Shown here one piece after another: positions 11,850 to 24,399 of a DNA stretch of 64,000 nucleotides. Made by a program: the position numbers and the translations under genes. The number at the start of each line of letters is the position of its first letter. The first letter of the stretch is position 1. This DNA comes from Poecilobothrus nobilitatus (lineage: Eukaryota > Arthropoda > Insecta > Diptera > Dolichopodidae), in the NCBI GenBank assembly GCA_947095535.1, contig OX352772.1:37963445-38027444 (forward strand), written 5' to 3'. The notes beneath the pieces were generated by a model, which worked only from the letters and a program-made list of their open reading frames with translations, had not been told where the DNA came from and searched no databases.

Positions 11850-14800
11850 TTCATTTATTTAGACCTCAATTAAAACTGAAATTGATACTGCATTAAATGT
11901 AGAATGATGTTTCTAATACACTGATATAAAAAGGATGCAGTCACTATATTGAAGTGTCATTCAAATTTGATGACTTCTGTTGATGATCAAAATGATTTCT
12001 TTCGATGATGAAACAAATGTCTTCCAAAAACAATATAATTCATTTTTTAAACTGACAAACTTATTCATCCAAGTAGAATTTTTCTAAACTTTCATAACAT
12101 TTTGAAGCCTATGCCACAAATAAGAATTTTATTTGAAAAATTTTAAAGACTCTGTAAAGAAAATGGTAAAGACCCTGTAAAAAAAAAATCAACATCAAAC
12201 AGTTTTACATTTATTTCTAGAAACAAACCATTTGATATTCAATAGACCTAATAACGATCATATAAAAGTTATCAGACATCTTTCTAATAAAACAAAAAAA
12301 AAAGTAAACTAACAACAAAGTTTTAAATTTCATAAAAGCAAAAAACAAAACCAAAAAAAAGCAACGAAAAATAGAAGAATGATTAAAATGAAAAGCAAGA
12401 AATGAAGAAAATAAATTAAGGCAATATGCCAGACATTAAGTCTCTTTCTATCTTTTTTAAATGTATATAACAAAATTTTTATTTACATGCATCTTTTATA
12501 CATAAATACAATATATTGTATATGTACAAAAATACATTGTAATACAATGTATACATACAAACAAATTATAGTATAGTTAACGTGATTTTCATTTTAGTTT
12601 CTGTCAGTTTTTAGTATTGACTCAATTAGATCGTAAACAAATTTTTTTTTTCTTTATTTTAGTGCCTAAACTTTTAATGTTGCTTGATTTTATTGTTTAT
12701 TTTCTATCAAATATGTTTTTATATCATGTACATACATATTAACTTTGATATCATATACATATATATATATATTCTTATACAGGACCATGCTATTTTAATG
12801 ATTTGTATACTTTACTTTTGTAATATTGTATTATTCCTTAGATTAAATTGACCAGTTGATCATAAAGATAAGACTCCAAGTTTCTGTCATTTGTACTGTT
12901 ACTGTCCAAACTTATACTTAAAATTATAGTATAGTGTTAAAGAGATTTAATCTTAAAGAGATTTCGCCTGCCTCTTACATAACAAGGATAAGTCATTAAA
13001 ATTTAATTTCAACCATAATTGCAAATCAATATAAATCAATCTGCCAGATTAAAGTCTACATTTATATATAAATAACGAAATACATTTTAAGAGGTCAAAG
13101 ACAAACATTAAAACATTTATATACATTTTAAATGTCGTCAGTTGTAACCGTTTTAAAATTAGTAACTGAAGAGACGATTATTTCGATTAATTTCAATCAT
13201 TTAGCCAAAATAAATATCTAAGGCAAGCCTAATACCAAAAAAACTTTCTAAAATCTTTTTAAACTGTGATGCAAATGCTAGTATTGATATAAAATTTTAA
13301 AATCACTTATACTTTCACTACCGATGCAATTATTACCATACCGATGCAATATAAACAAATTTTCATAGTACTGTATTTAACAAAACAAAAATCTGGTTAC
13401 CTTAATCAGAAATATATCTGATTACAAAAAATTAAAGAAAAAAACAATTAAAAGTCTTTTTTACTTTCCTCATTTTCCGATTTTCTTTTATTTTCTTTTT
13501 TTTCATTAATTTCCATCCAGATCCTAATTTCGGTATATAATTTCCCTAAACACCACAGAAGATTTCATTAGTAGCATTAAATGAGCATGCATACAGACCA
13601 AACCAGATGTACTCGAATGATAATATGCGAATGTAATGGATACAAAAAAAAAACATTTTTATAAGAAAAGTGATGCAAAAAGAACCGGAAGTTATCCAGA
13701 TGGTGGACGTGCACAGATAATTTCTTTTTTTTTTTTTATTTTGTAATTTGATACGTGTTATGTGTATGTTATTTATATGATCGAAAAAAAAAAAGTTTAT
13801 TTTTCTACATATTGCGCTTAGATTAAAAGTTTATATTTTAGATGAGGAAAAAAGAAGACCAAAAAAAATTAAATAGAGAAAAAAAAAATATTAGAAAGAG
13901 ACGAAATAAAAGAAAAAAAAAAAATATTTCGGAATTAAAAAAAAATAAAATATATGAAATAACAAAATATACGAGTATGTATGTCTCTTTAACAATAAAA
14001 ATACTGGTGATAACATATACTCGTACACTTCTTCTTAGTCACTTTATGATTTTGATTAAATAATTTTGTTCTTGTTTAGGAAACATTTTTTTTTTTTTTT
14101 TTTTTTGTATTCTAAATTTAATTGCATATGTTATATTGTATATATGGGTATCTGTTTATGTTTTCATCAACATATGTTTTAAATGAGACAAAAAAAAAAT
14201 GTATATTCGAATACTTGGAATTTAGATTTTTGGAAATAATACAAAAATAATTTTATATATATATGTAGTAATAAAACAGGAACAACAAGTGACACAAATA
14301 TAACAACAGAATAGGAAGTAAATTTTTTTTTTTTTTTTTTACAAATACTGCTGAAGAAATTTTTGGTGGCATGGTGTTTAAATAAACACATGGCTTTTTA
14401 ACCAGAACAGTACGGGAGAGTTACTTTTAACCAGAAGAGTCAAGTTCTGCATATGTTGAAAAAATTTTGTAATTGAAAGGAAAATTACTGTTGCTAAAAA
14501 AAAATAACTGTTATATTGTAAATTAAGTACAGTATTCAATCTATAATGAGCCTTAAAGACGACAACTATATCATTGAATAACTTAATGTTAGGCCTGAAT
14601 TAATTCTTAAATCATATTTTTGAAAAATAACTTGTTAATATTACAAAATAAAATAAACCTTCAGAAAATTTTTATTGCATAACTCCTAGTCGTGACTCGG
14701 AATAAGTAGCGTTGGTAATTTTTGCTACGAAAAATATTATTTAACTAATAACTCTGTGAAGACATTTAGCTCAAATCCAATAAAATTCATATAGTGTTAC

Positions 14801-15360
14801 AATTTTTAGTTTTATTTTTCAATTAATTTCTGTTTCATATGCAGCTACAACGAGTCTTGTAGCTTAAAAAATTCTTCCTGTTTGATAACAGATTAACTTA
14901 AATAATATTTCTTTGCATAATATTAAAATTAATAGTTTAAAATTTACTAAAGAACATAACGCAGCAGTCAAACGAGATAGTTTTACTATCTTATGAGCGT
15001 GTAATACGAAATGTCAAATTACTGTCTGTGTGACGTAAATGGCATGTCAGTTTGAAATATACGAAATGTCAAGTTTATAACTGAATTACTAGCTAGAAGA
15101 ATATCAAGCTATAGTATAGAGAAGATAGTTGAAAAAATGTTATTGTATTGTCGTAAATGTTTATGTTTTTGTGCATTTTCTTGCTAGTGCTACATCGTCT
15201 AATCGCACGGTAAATGATAAAATTTTAATCATTGCCTAATTCTGTTACAACTAAAAGACAAAGTTGGGATTTCTAATAAAAGTACGAATAGCAGAGTAGA
15301 AACATCAGAAACAGAACAAAATAACAAGTATTGGAGCTTCAATTAAATTTGAATAGTTAA
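11850..15360. other. AT-rich non-coding stretch
   Basis: No gene is recognised. A perfect inverted repeat with 10-bp arms (ATACATTGTA and TACAATGTAT) lies at 12532-12552. The open frame at 13842-14063 is Lys/Arg/Asn-rich low complexity. In the less AT-rich patch 14950-15210, TACGAAATGTCAA occurs twice (near 15006 and 15060), perhaps part of a short unclassified repeat. Confidence 0.55.
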
Positions 15361-15371
15361 TAAAATAATGT

Positions 15372-15455
15372 GATGATGAGATAAATAATGAGTCCATCTA
15401 TCTATTCTATTATCTCATCCCTGATGAGATAAATGGAACTGATGGATGGACAGAA
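15372..15455. repeat. Palindromic cluster of GATGAGATAA motifs
   Basis: GATGAGATAA occurs directly at about 15375 and 15423, and its reverse complement TTATCTCATC lies between them at about 15409. GTCCATCTAT near 15392 is partly mirrored by GATGGATGGAC near 15441. Together they can form alternative hairpins. The function is unknown. Confidence 0.6.
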
Positions 15456-15459
15456 ACGA

Positions 15460-16340
15460 AAATTCAATTTTACCAAAATATTTTTAATATAATTCATTTT
15501 ATATTTGGTTTTTTTTTTTTTATTTCAAATAACACAACAAGAATACCTAAATATTATCCCAGAATTCTGTTACAAAAAGACACTGCTGTGAATTACAAAT
15601 AAAATTTATTCTAAAAATAGAAAAACAAAAAAAAAAATAGAATAAATCTAAATTCGGAGCAGATTTTGGACGACACAATGCAAACTAAACACTTACAAAC
15701 ATACAGTATACCTTAAAAATGTGTCTATAAAAAGAAACTGAAAAACAAAAAAAAAAAAAACACAAACAAAAACTAGGAACCATGCGAACTGGGAAATGAA
15801 TTTCTATTTTAGGGTACTCGTAAGATTGCACTTGACTTAATGACAACACTATAATGAAATTTTAAATAAAAACAAAAAAAAAAAAAACTTAGGCTCTCTT
15901 TTTTCATTACAACTATACATTCCTTTATACAGATCAGTACCAAAGATTCCAATTTATATTTTTATTAAAAAAATTTAAAATAGATGTGGTGACATAAAAG
16001 AGTAACTATATATGTATATACTTTTAACCTAAATGATAAATGACAAAACTAACTATACTTATTTTTTTTTTCTATACTGAAAATGGTCACAAAAATAATT
16101 TCCCGGTAATCTGAAATTTTTCATTTTTACTAAAAAAAAATTAGAACAGGATAATTAAAAATTATGCTTCTATTATACATATTAATTAGGTATTCTTTTA
16201 ACGAATAGGAGAGTCCATTTGAATGTCATCAGAAATAGGATTTCAAATAATTGAACAAAATATACGGTGCAAAAAAAATTTAACTTGTAATTTAGTTTAT
16301 TACTTTTAATTAAAGAATAAAATATTTCATGAATCCTTGT
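15460..16340. other. AT-rich non-coding stretch without recognised features
   Basis: The interval holds only AT-rich sequence and A/T runs (for example near 15510, 15750 and 15875). No open frame longer than the background is present. Confidence 0.6.
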
Positions 16341-16349
16341 GTTTTTTTT

Positions 16350-16590
16350 TTAACCAAAACAATCCATTTGATTCTCCTTTTTAAACTTCTTGTTAGGTTT
16401 ATTGTATACTGCACGTGTAGGTATGTTTAGGGCAGTGGAATTTTTTTTTTTTCATTAAAAGTAACTTTCCTTGTTTTCTTTACAAAAAATTCCATTTGAT
16501 TCCTTTTTAAAGTTCTGGTTAAGTTTATTGTACTGTCCTTACAGGTATATTTAGTACAGTAGAATGATTTTTTTCCTCAAAAGTCACAAC
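16350..16590 (+). repeat. Two-copy direct repeat, period about 128 bp
   Basis: The segment from CCATTTGATTCTCC (16364) through AAAAGTAAC recurs from CCATTTGATTCC (16492) through AAAAGTCAC. Shared blocks include GGTTTATTGTA/AGTTTATTGTA and TAG(G/T)(G/A)CAGT(G/A)GAAT. The two units are clearly related but diverged, so this is an old tandem duplication of non-coding DNA. Confidence 0.75.
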
Positions 16591-17525
16591 AGCCGATTGA
16601 ACTCAGCTAGGGGCACTAGATTTTCATATAAACCATAATATATTATATTATGGTATATATTATTCATAAATTATTAATTTTAGGCGATTTTTTTTTTTAG
16701 GATAAAATTGTTGTTTTTTTGTGGAGTGAAAGTTTTTACAGGTGTATGAAAAAATTGCAAAACAAAATAGAGTTGGTGATATAAGTAGTTTTTTAACTGT
16801 CATTCATAAAATAATGAGGTTTACTAATAATTGTAACCAAACAAATTTTTTTTCTTTCTTAAAATTTTACTACATTCCTTATTGGTGTATTAAAAAATAG
16901 GTACCACATTGGCATTGTTAATCGTTAACACTTAAAAAATGATTAATTTTTTTTTGGTAAAGTACATTCAAGAATAGACAAATTACACTATAAAAACTTG
17001 AAATACCTGGGTTTCTTTTTTATGTTTATATTCCATTCTGAACCATAATAAATGAATAACATGAGTTCAATCTATACAAATGAGATGATTACTTCGATTA
17101 ATCATCTCCTAAGTATGTCATTTCTTTAATGAAGGTTTTGTATAATAAACAAAAAAAAAACAACACAAATTTTTTTTTCTTTTTTATTGAGAACATTGAA
17201 ATGGTCATTGGTTAACCAATTTTATATACTATGTATATTTAAAAAAAAAACAATATCATTAAGGTTTCTTATTTATTTTTTACATTAACCTGAATTTTTA
17301 CATTTTTTTTTTCATCTTTTTTCAAAATCTTTAAAAATTAGTCACCTTATTTAGATTAATTATGAATTCTGTTGTCAAAATGATAATGATGACGATGATG
17401 AGTAAATATTATTAAAAAATACTGATGATGATAATATTGATAATAAACCTGATGATGATTAATAATTTTCTCTTCTATAAATAGGGAGAATGATCATAAT
17501 TTAATAAAAGTCGAAAAAAAAAGAT
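16591..17525. other. AT-rich stretch with hairpins and GAT microsatellite
   Basis: Contents are a near-perfect AT palindrome at 16633-16653 (CCATAATATA arms), a perfect 10-bp-arm hairpin at 17082-17108 (GAGATGATTA and TAATCATCTC around a 7-nt loop) and interrupted GAT/ATG triplet repeats at about 17382-17462. No gene is visible. Confidence 0.65.
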
Positions 17526-18289
17526 GGGATGACTTAATTTTCACGGACATAAGTTCCATGGAACTAATGTCCTCTTAAATGGACTTAAGTTCCATGGAAA
17601 TTCTGACCACTTTGTGTTGAAGGCTAACTCTCAAATAAAATGAAGATAAGTTTTGCACTTTTTTGTTGAAAGTTATGTTTCAAATAAAATGTCACTAGTT
17701 CCATTTTTTTATATGTGACATAATAAAGAAAAATAATTAAGGAGGATTTTAGAGTTGGTTGTAAAATCAGTGTTATACCCTTTTTCAGAATTCAACTCTA
17801 AAATCACTAATTCTAATTTCGCTTATAAGGATATGTAATTAATCTGGAAAAGGGCAATTCTGTGATTTTCAATCTAACTCAAAAATCGCTCCTAATTAGG
17901 AATTTTTCATATGCATATGTATTTGTATTATGGAAAAAGATTCGGGAATTTTAAATTCAAGAAATTTTTTCGGTAAAATTTCATACACCAAGAAATATAC
18001 AAAAATTTAATTTTGCATACAGAAATTTTACAAAATTTAAATTTGACTTTATTTCGTTTGATGGCTTTGACTTTATTTCGAACTTATGACTCAAACAAAA
18101 TGGTCATAGTTTCAATGGAACTTAATGTCTCATAGTAAATTGGTCATAAGTTCCATAGAATTTTTATCTCAATTTTAATGGAACTTAAGTTCATTTAAAA
18201 ACAGACTTTACTTCCATAGAACTTAAGTCAATTTAAAAGGACACAAGCTCTATGGAATTTATGTACGTGGAAGTTAAGGCATTCCTCCC
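17526..18289. mobile_element. Foldback-like element with repeated GTTCCATGGAAC motifs
   Basis: The 764-bp segment begins GGGATGACTTAATTTTCACG and ends with its imperfect reverse complement (CGTGGAAGTTAAGGCATTCC, then TCCC). The ends therefore form an inverted repeat of about 40 bp. Within both arms the motif ACTTAAGTTCCATGGAA recurs in many degenerate copies, in both orientations (near 17547, 17582, 18110, 18150, 18180, 18215 and 18250). One forms a near-perfect 28-bp palindrome at 17545-17572, centred on TTCCATGGAA. Arms built from repeated short motifs are typical of foldback transposons, so that class is inferred. There is no coding capacity. A second, unrelated inverted repeat sits inside at 17734-17898. 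Confidence 0.75.
17734..17898. mobile_element. Nested inverted-repeat (MITE-like) element
   Basis: The left arm (17734-17786) starts TAATTAAGGAGGATTTTAGA. The right arm (17846-17898) ends with the complementary TCGCTCCTAATTA. The arms are about 50 bp each with roughly 75 per cent agreement by eye, and include AAAATCA/TGATTTT and CCCTTTTT/GGAAAAGGG. The spacer is about 60 bp and holds a further partial copy (CAACTCTAAAATCACTAATT). The position inside the foldback-like element suggests a later insertion or an integral core. No clear target-site duplication is visible. Confidence 0.65.
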
Positions 18290-19705
18290 AAAAAAAAAAA
18301 ACACAAACATTTAAAAGTTTTATTAATAACCTAGAGCTTTTAAGGTTTTATAAATTTCTTTCCTTTTTTTTGTGGTTTCTTTTTGTTTTTGTTTTTTTGT
18401 AAATCCCTAGAAGTTTTCCCATTTATGTATTTTAACTTAATTTAGACAAAACTAAAACTTTTGTCAATTTTTATTTTATCCTTTCATTATCCTATGTTAT
18501 AAATAGTTAAATCAAGTCTCTTCTCCATGTAATCATCCCTATAGTATGTATATTTCCCATACATATAATTCCTTACATAATCCCTATGTATATGTTAAAA
18601 GAATCCTCATTTTGTGGTTTTAAATTATAAGGTGGGGACCCAATATTCATTATAATTAAATTCATTCATTACTTCTCTTTAGTACTTAACCCAAAGTTTC
18701 ATATTATTATTTAACTATAAATAATGAGAATGATATCTTTATTTTACAAGATTCAAAAATACAATATTAGAGAACAGGTGTTCCAGGAAATACTTTTAAA
18801 ATTCCTGACACTTTAACAATATTTCTTGTAAATAACTCAAATGATAATTTTAACAAATAAATTAAATATTATCGACACTACATAAAACCATATTTGTAAG
18901 TTTAAATTTAGAATACAAATTTTTATTTTTTTTATTTTTTTTTTTAATTCAATAGTGAAAATATGGAAGGAATTAAGAAATGGTTTTCTTCCTTTTAAAA
19001 TGAAGTTATTATTTGATCATATGAATGATGATAAAATATATAAGAAATTTTTAATTGATTAATGATTTGTAAACAGAAAAATCGACTTCGACTTACTTTT
19101 GTGGTTTATTTCAAATGTTAAAAATATTATAATTGGTGTTTATATAAAGAAAAAAAAAATGTTGACAAACATATATTTATAAACATTATAATATAAAAAA
19201 AGAAATACTCTTGCGCAATAGATAAATATCGCTATCTATCTCAACTTTAAATTTCTTTCGATCTAAAATATGCTTTATATTATATATGTACTATATGTAC
19301 AGGGTGTACTATATACACACTTTAAGTTTTATCTAAAAGAGAAAGTAGTAGGGAATATCGAAATAAACAAAAAAATTAAATGCAATCATCTAAGCAACCT
19401 ATGTTTACTTCTTACGGATTTCAAGATAACGGGATTCAAAGATTTTCGTATAGGTATATGTTGGTAAAAAAAAATCATATCTTTTTCTGTGTTGAAATTT
19501 TCCATATTGGTATTGAAACAGGTACCATATTGAATTAAATTGATTAAAGGATAATTTAAATATTAAAATTATCTTCTTTCATATACTTAAATATCTAAAA
19601 ATACTTTTCGTTACTTAGTTTGAAAATAAAAATTTTCTTACGTTGAAAAATTGTGGAAATTTAATGTTTTGTTTTTTTGAATATTAAATGGGATTTTTTC
19701 CAAAA
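18290..19705. other. AT-rich non-coding stretch without recognised features
   Basis: Uniform AT-rich sequence. The open frame at 19270-19467 (65 codons) is Lys/Tyr/Leu-rich and not recognisable. No repeat family member is seen before the next family A copy. Confidence 0.55.
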
Positions 19706-20525
19706 AAACAAGGTAGAATGTAAACCAACGGTTTTTAAAAGCGCACATTTCCAAAACTCAATACAAACTGTTTAGAAGTGTGACTTACACAAAAATTTGA
19801 AAATTTCATGTAATACGAAAAAACGTGAAAATAGGACATTTTTGAATTTTGAGGCGCCGTAAGTCCGGAATCCTATATAACTAAGAAAAGCCATTAACAC
19901 GCGTAAAAATATATTATTGAACCTTTAATTTTCATGCCTCGCCGAAGAAAAATTTTTACAGGTGTCTAAAAATAGCAAATTTTCAATTTTTGAGGCGTAA
20001 TAACTCTTAAAGAGGAGGTGCTACCAAAAAATTTTCTGAGGAAACTTATACTAATTCTAAAAGTTCTTTCTTGCTTAAAAGTTCTTCTAAAAGTTCTTAT
20101 CTAAAAGCGTGCCGGAGTTATGAAAGTAGAAAAATCATGCAAAATTTGGTTTTCATATAACGGTAAATTTAAATACTAAATTTAAAAAAATTGTATAATT
20201 TTGATATTAATTTACAAAGTTAAAAGAAATACCTGTCGAATGACGTTTTCAGACTGAAAAACTCTTAAGCAGAACGTAAGATATATGCATTTAAAAATAG
20301 GGCTTTTTCAAAGTTTGAGGGTGTGTAGCTCCGTAATGGGAGGGGCTACATGAAAAAGTTGTTCCACAAAATTATTTTTTTTATGAGACCTACCCATGGT
20401 TAAAATTTTTTTTCTCTATCTTTAACGGTGTAGAAGTTTTGTAAACAGACGGACGGACGGACGGACGGACAGAGTGAAACTAATAAGCACATTTTTTCAA
20501 ATTTTTTTTGGAAATGTGCTAAAAA
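19706..20525 (+). mobile_element. Family A repeat, copy 2 (short form)
   Basis: This copy has the same ends as copy 1 (AAACAAGGTAGAATG and GTGCTAAAAA), the same GCGCACATTTCC/GGAAATGTGC subterminal inverted repeat, five GGAC units (about 20448-20471) and the 3' hairpin at 20487-20520. It has one internal module instead of two. Its 5' half matches module 1 of copy 1, and its 3' half matches module 2 (CCTGTCGAATGACGTTTTCA). A local stutter of AAAAGTTCTT occurs near 20060-20100. No target-site duplication is visible. Confidence 0.85.
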
Positions 20526-22428
20526 CGGTATTAATATACAAATTTTATTTGATTTTAAAATTTCTCAAATTCTCAACTATAATTTATGTTGTCAAATTTG
20601 TATTATATCTTTTATCGTTTTAAAGAAAATTCAAAACATCGTAAACTTTAAATAATTTCGTTATTCTCGAGAGTTATTTCGAAAACCATTAAAAATAAAC
20701 ATACCCTTCCACATCCTTTTTCACATCCTGCTCACACTAAAACTTAGTGTCGGGCATCCTTTATAATCTAATAATTGTCACTAATCAAATAAATTACAAA
20801 GACAATTTGTCAGTTTTAAGAGCATTTCCGAACATATCGTATTTCGTACTACATACTAGCTAATTGCATTGAAATTAAAAATTCCGAAATTTTTTTGGTG
20901 CATTCGAAAAATATCGCACTTGATTATCTGTCAAATTTTTAGTGTACTATTGACTATACACTAGATGTTTACATTAAAAAAGTAATACATATAAAAAAAG
21001 AAGTTACTAGTGCAATAGGTTCCGTATATCTATATATTATGAAACTTTAAAATATTTATTCAAAAATTTCATTTAAAATAAAAAGTTATAACAATTTTTT
21101 TCTAAAACATATCATTAAAACAAAACAATTAATATAAATAGGTACCTTCTGTATCAATTATTTTATATTATGAATTCACTATTACAACATTCTATCCAAT
21201 TAGCTAGAGTTCTTTCAACACATTCTAACATTCTAACAGCACTGTAATAAAAAAAAAAACAAAAAATTAAACTATTCAATTTACTTGTTAAAATACATAT
21301 TAGAATTAAACAACAATTAAGTTTTCCTTTAAAATAAAAATGTAATATAATTAAACTTAAAAACTTATTGTATTAAAGTTAAATTAAAACAGTCACTAAT
21401 TTCTTAAACATTCCTAATAAATAAAACGTTAAACACAAAAAAAAAAAAAAAGAAAAGAAATTAATAAATATAATTGTTAGAATTCTCCAATTACAAAAAT
21501 ACAATAACAAGAAATAAAAAAAAAATTTAGGTTAGGTCACGCGAATATGAGATGTCGTTACTTGTTAGTAAATAATTTCCTAGTAAATTTCCTTGTAAAA
21601 ATAAAATTTAATATGAAATTTTTAATTATAATGTAGACTTACTTGTTTTATTGTTCGTTTTCTTTTACTTTGAAATTTCAATTATAGAATTATTCTGAAC
21701 CAAGTATACCTAATGTTTATTTTAAATAAATAATTTTCATAATACATACAAATATATCTATGTATTTCTGTGTTCTGTCATTTTTGTGTGAAATCCGATA
21801 GTGTTGCCATTTTTCTATAAATTATTATATTTATAACATGTAGTAAAAATTTTAAATCAATTCGAGTTATGTACTACCTGTTACGATTTTGACGTTTTGC
21901 AGATTAGATTTTACTATTATGAATTTTTTTTAAATTAAAGATCAAAATCTTTCGGTGTATCTCAAATTACAACGGGTATTTAATGAAAATTTAAAAAACC
22001 CTTTGATTGTAAATAGAGGATTGAGAAAAAAGTAAAGCATTTTTGTTGAATTCGAAATTAAAAAGATTGTATAATAAAAGAAAACAATGTTACGTTAGGA
22101 TATACATATTTTACATCCGTCATTGATGATGCGTTTCGCAACTATTGTGTAAAAATAATTTTATATTTAAATACAATCATAACACACATTTTTCTGATCA
22201 GTACATTTGAAACAAATCCTAAAAATTACAAAAAAAAAAAAAATCTTACAGGATGAATAAACTTAAACGTTCGCAATTTTTTTTTACAAATAAATTTTAA
22301 ACCAATTTTTAATATAGATTTTTATAACTTAATAACGATCTCTTTTTTTCTTTTCAGGTGAGTTATCAAAGGATATCTGCATTTCATAAAATGTCTAAAG
22401 AACAAATAGTTTCTGTGCTAAAAAACTT
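20526..22428. other. AT-rich stretch with a moderately complex patch
   Basis: The part from about 20690 to 20990 is less monotonous than the rest, with CTCGAGAG and several CTGTCAAA/TTTGTCAG motifs. It may include an eroded mobile element, but no ends could be defined. The remainder is AT-rich with poly(A) tracts and no gene. Confidence 0.45.
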
Positions 22429-22472
22429 CAATCAGTATTAAGCAAGTGATCAATCAGCATTAAGCAAGTGAT
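22429..22472 (+). repeat. 22-bp tandem duplication
   Basis: Two adjacent 22-bp units, CAATCAG(T/C)ATTAAGCAAGTGAT, differ by one base. A third partial, inverted resemblance (TTGTCACTTAACATTAAG) follows at about 22481. This is a recent small tandem duplication in non-coding DNA. Confidence 0.9.
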
Positions 22473-22617
22473 CAACATAATCTTGTCACTTAACATTAAG
22501 TCTTAAAATGCATGCTAATCTGATTCGATTTCAACAATTATTCCTATATGTATATATTTATTTCTTTCTTTTAAATTTAAAGAAAACTAAATCATATAAA
22601 AGTTTGCCAAACATTAT

Positions 22618-22791
22618 AATAACATTTAATTTGGGGCCTCGATGGCCTAGTGGGTAAGAGCGCATAAAATAAGAATAATTCTCACTTACGACATTTACAG
22701 TCACGCCTGAAAAGGAAAAGCTGTGTAATTTCCTGTTCACATTTATGTGACAGAGAAATGCACTAAAAAAAATAAAAATAACATTTAATTT
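22618..22791 (+). mobile_element. tRNA-derived SINE (family S) with 15-bp target-site duplication
   Basis: The element lies between two perfect copies of AATAACATTTAATTT (22618-22632 and 22777-22791). It begins GGGGCCTCGATGG, with Pol III box A-like CCTAGTGGGTAAGAGCG. The segment that should contain box B is missing, so the head jumps from GCGCATAAAATAAG to CTTACGACATTTACAG. The body follows with GCCTGAAAAGGAAAAGCT, a CACATTTATGTG palindrome and an A-rich tail. The target-site duplication and A-rich tail fit LINE-type retroposition, and deletion of box B probably left this copy unable to be transcribed. The open frame at 22558-22740 is a shadow of this SINE. Confidence 0.9.
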
Positions 22792-24399
22792 AAAAATTAA
22801 GTTTCAGAAAATCGAATGGAGGCACTATTTTGAATTTTTTGATTGAAGTAGAAATGTATCACGTTTTCAATAATGTATTAATATATGGAATCGTATAGAT
22901 ATATTTAGTAATTTTTCATATACATACTTTGTTAATCCCTTAAATGATTTTTTGCAGAAGTTTTAAAGACGAAGAGAAAGTAAAGGAATCAATCTTTAAT
23001 GTTTTATATAAAAATTAAAAAAACATAGAATAGAATTGAAAAACAAAAAAACCAATTTTTTCGGACGCGGAATTTTCAAATTTTTTAGTTTTTTTGAATT
23101 CTACATCCTTAAAAACGTCCAGAAAATGAATTTCAGCGAAATCTATTTTTTTTTCGAAAACCCATCACAACAGTCATAGAATTTTATACTACGAGTAAAA
23201 TATATATATGGGGAAAATATTCTTGAATAGTCATCTTGATTTGTTGGATGTAAACTTGATCCACATAAAGTATTTTGTAAAAATATCAATGTTTTAATTA
23301 AAAAAATACAGGTCTCTGTATCGCAACCAGGCTAAATTATCGTAAGTGTTTATCAACAGCGTTTTTTACCTATTTACCTATACCTCTTAAGACCCTACCC
23401 AGCTTTTTATAACTACCTATTTATCATACCATAAAATAAAAAAATCTATTTTGCTGATAAATAAAATTACAATATTTTACAATATACATATATACACACA
23501 TAAGCATGCCCAGATTCTTATAATAATATATAGATTGCACATTACACCTTTTCTGAATTTTACATATAAATATTAGAATTGACAATTTATTTGAAAATGT
23601 CAAATTTTTCAAAATATACATATTTGAATTTATAGACATTATATAGACAAGATTACATAATATCTATTATATAAAAATTTTAATTTATAGCTACCTACTT
23701 GCTTTTTTGTTTCTCTAAAGCTGTAAATATTTTTCCCTTTCTTTTTCTATTTTTCTTTACTTCAAAAGTTCAAATTATTAAAAAATTGTTTATAGTTTTT
23801 TTTTTTTTTTTTGCAAACTTGAAATGAACTTGAAATCAAATATTTTGCTGTGTCATACTTTATTGATGATATTTTTTTATAATTTATGTACCTATGTACT
23901 ATATGTAATTTTAAAAGCTTAATACATATCCCTCTATTTCTGATTTTACATAAATATTCAAGATTAAATTTGTAAAAATGATTAAATTGTACAAAATGTT
24001 AATTTCCATAATGAATTAACTATAGCAAATAGCTCACTATGTATATATATACATTTTTACCAAAGCTATAATTGAAATGGAAAGAATCATATGATAGATT
24101 ATAAGATATTTGCTTCTTTAGGATTCGAAAAACCTGTACATATCTGTTAAGAGATATACTGGTATTTAATTAGATTATTGAAGTTCTTTTAATAATGATA
24201 CACATAAAAAGGTTAAGGTATTCATTTAATTTTTATACTGTAGAAGTTTCCTGTAGAGAAGAGGTATAGTAAAACTATCTATATTGCTAACTATACTATT
24301 AAATTTTATGATTAAAACAACAATAGATTATGTTTGTGAGAGTGTCTTCAATGCGTGTTGACTATGTCAACTCTACATTCCTCAGGTCCTTTAATTTTG
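22792..24399. other. AT-rich non-coding stretch without recognised features
   Basis: No gene or named repeat is visible. The 71-codon minus-strand frame at 23424-23639 is an AT-driven translation. Poly(T) tracts occur near 23800. Confidence 0.55.

Noticed and set aside
13842..14063. Lys/Arg-rich 73-codon frame
   Set aside because: Translation of AAA/AGA-rich low-complexity DNA.
22340..22380. Splice-like CTTTTCAGGTGAG
   Set aside because: It combines acceptor and donor consensus at one point but is followed by no coding-like frame.
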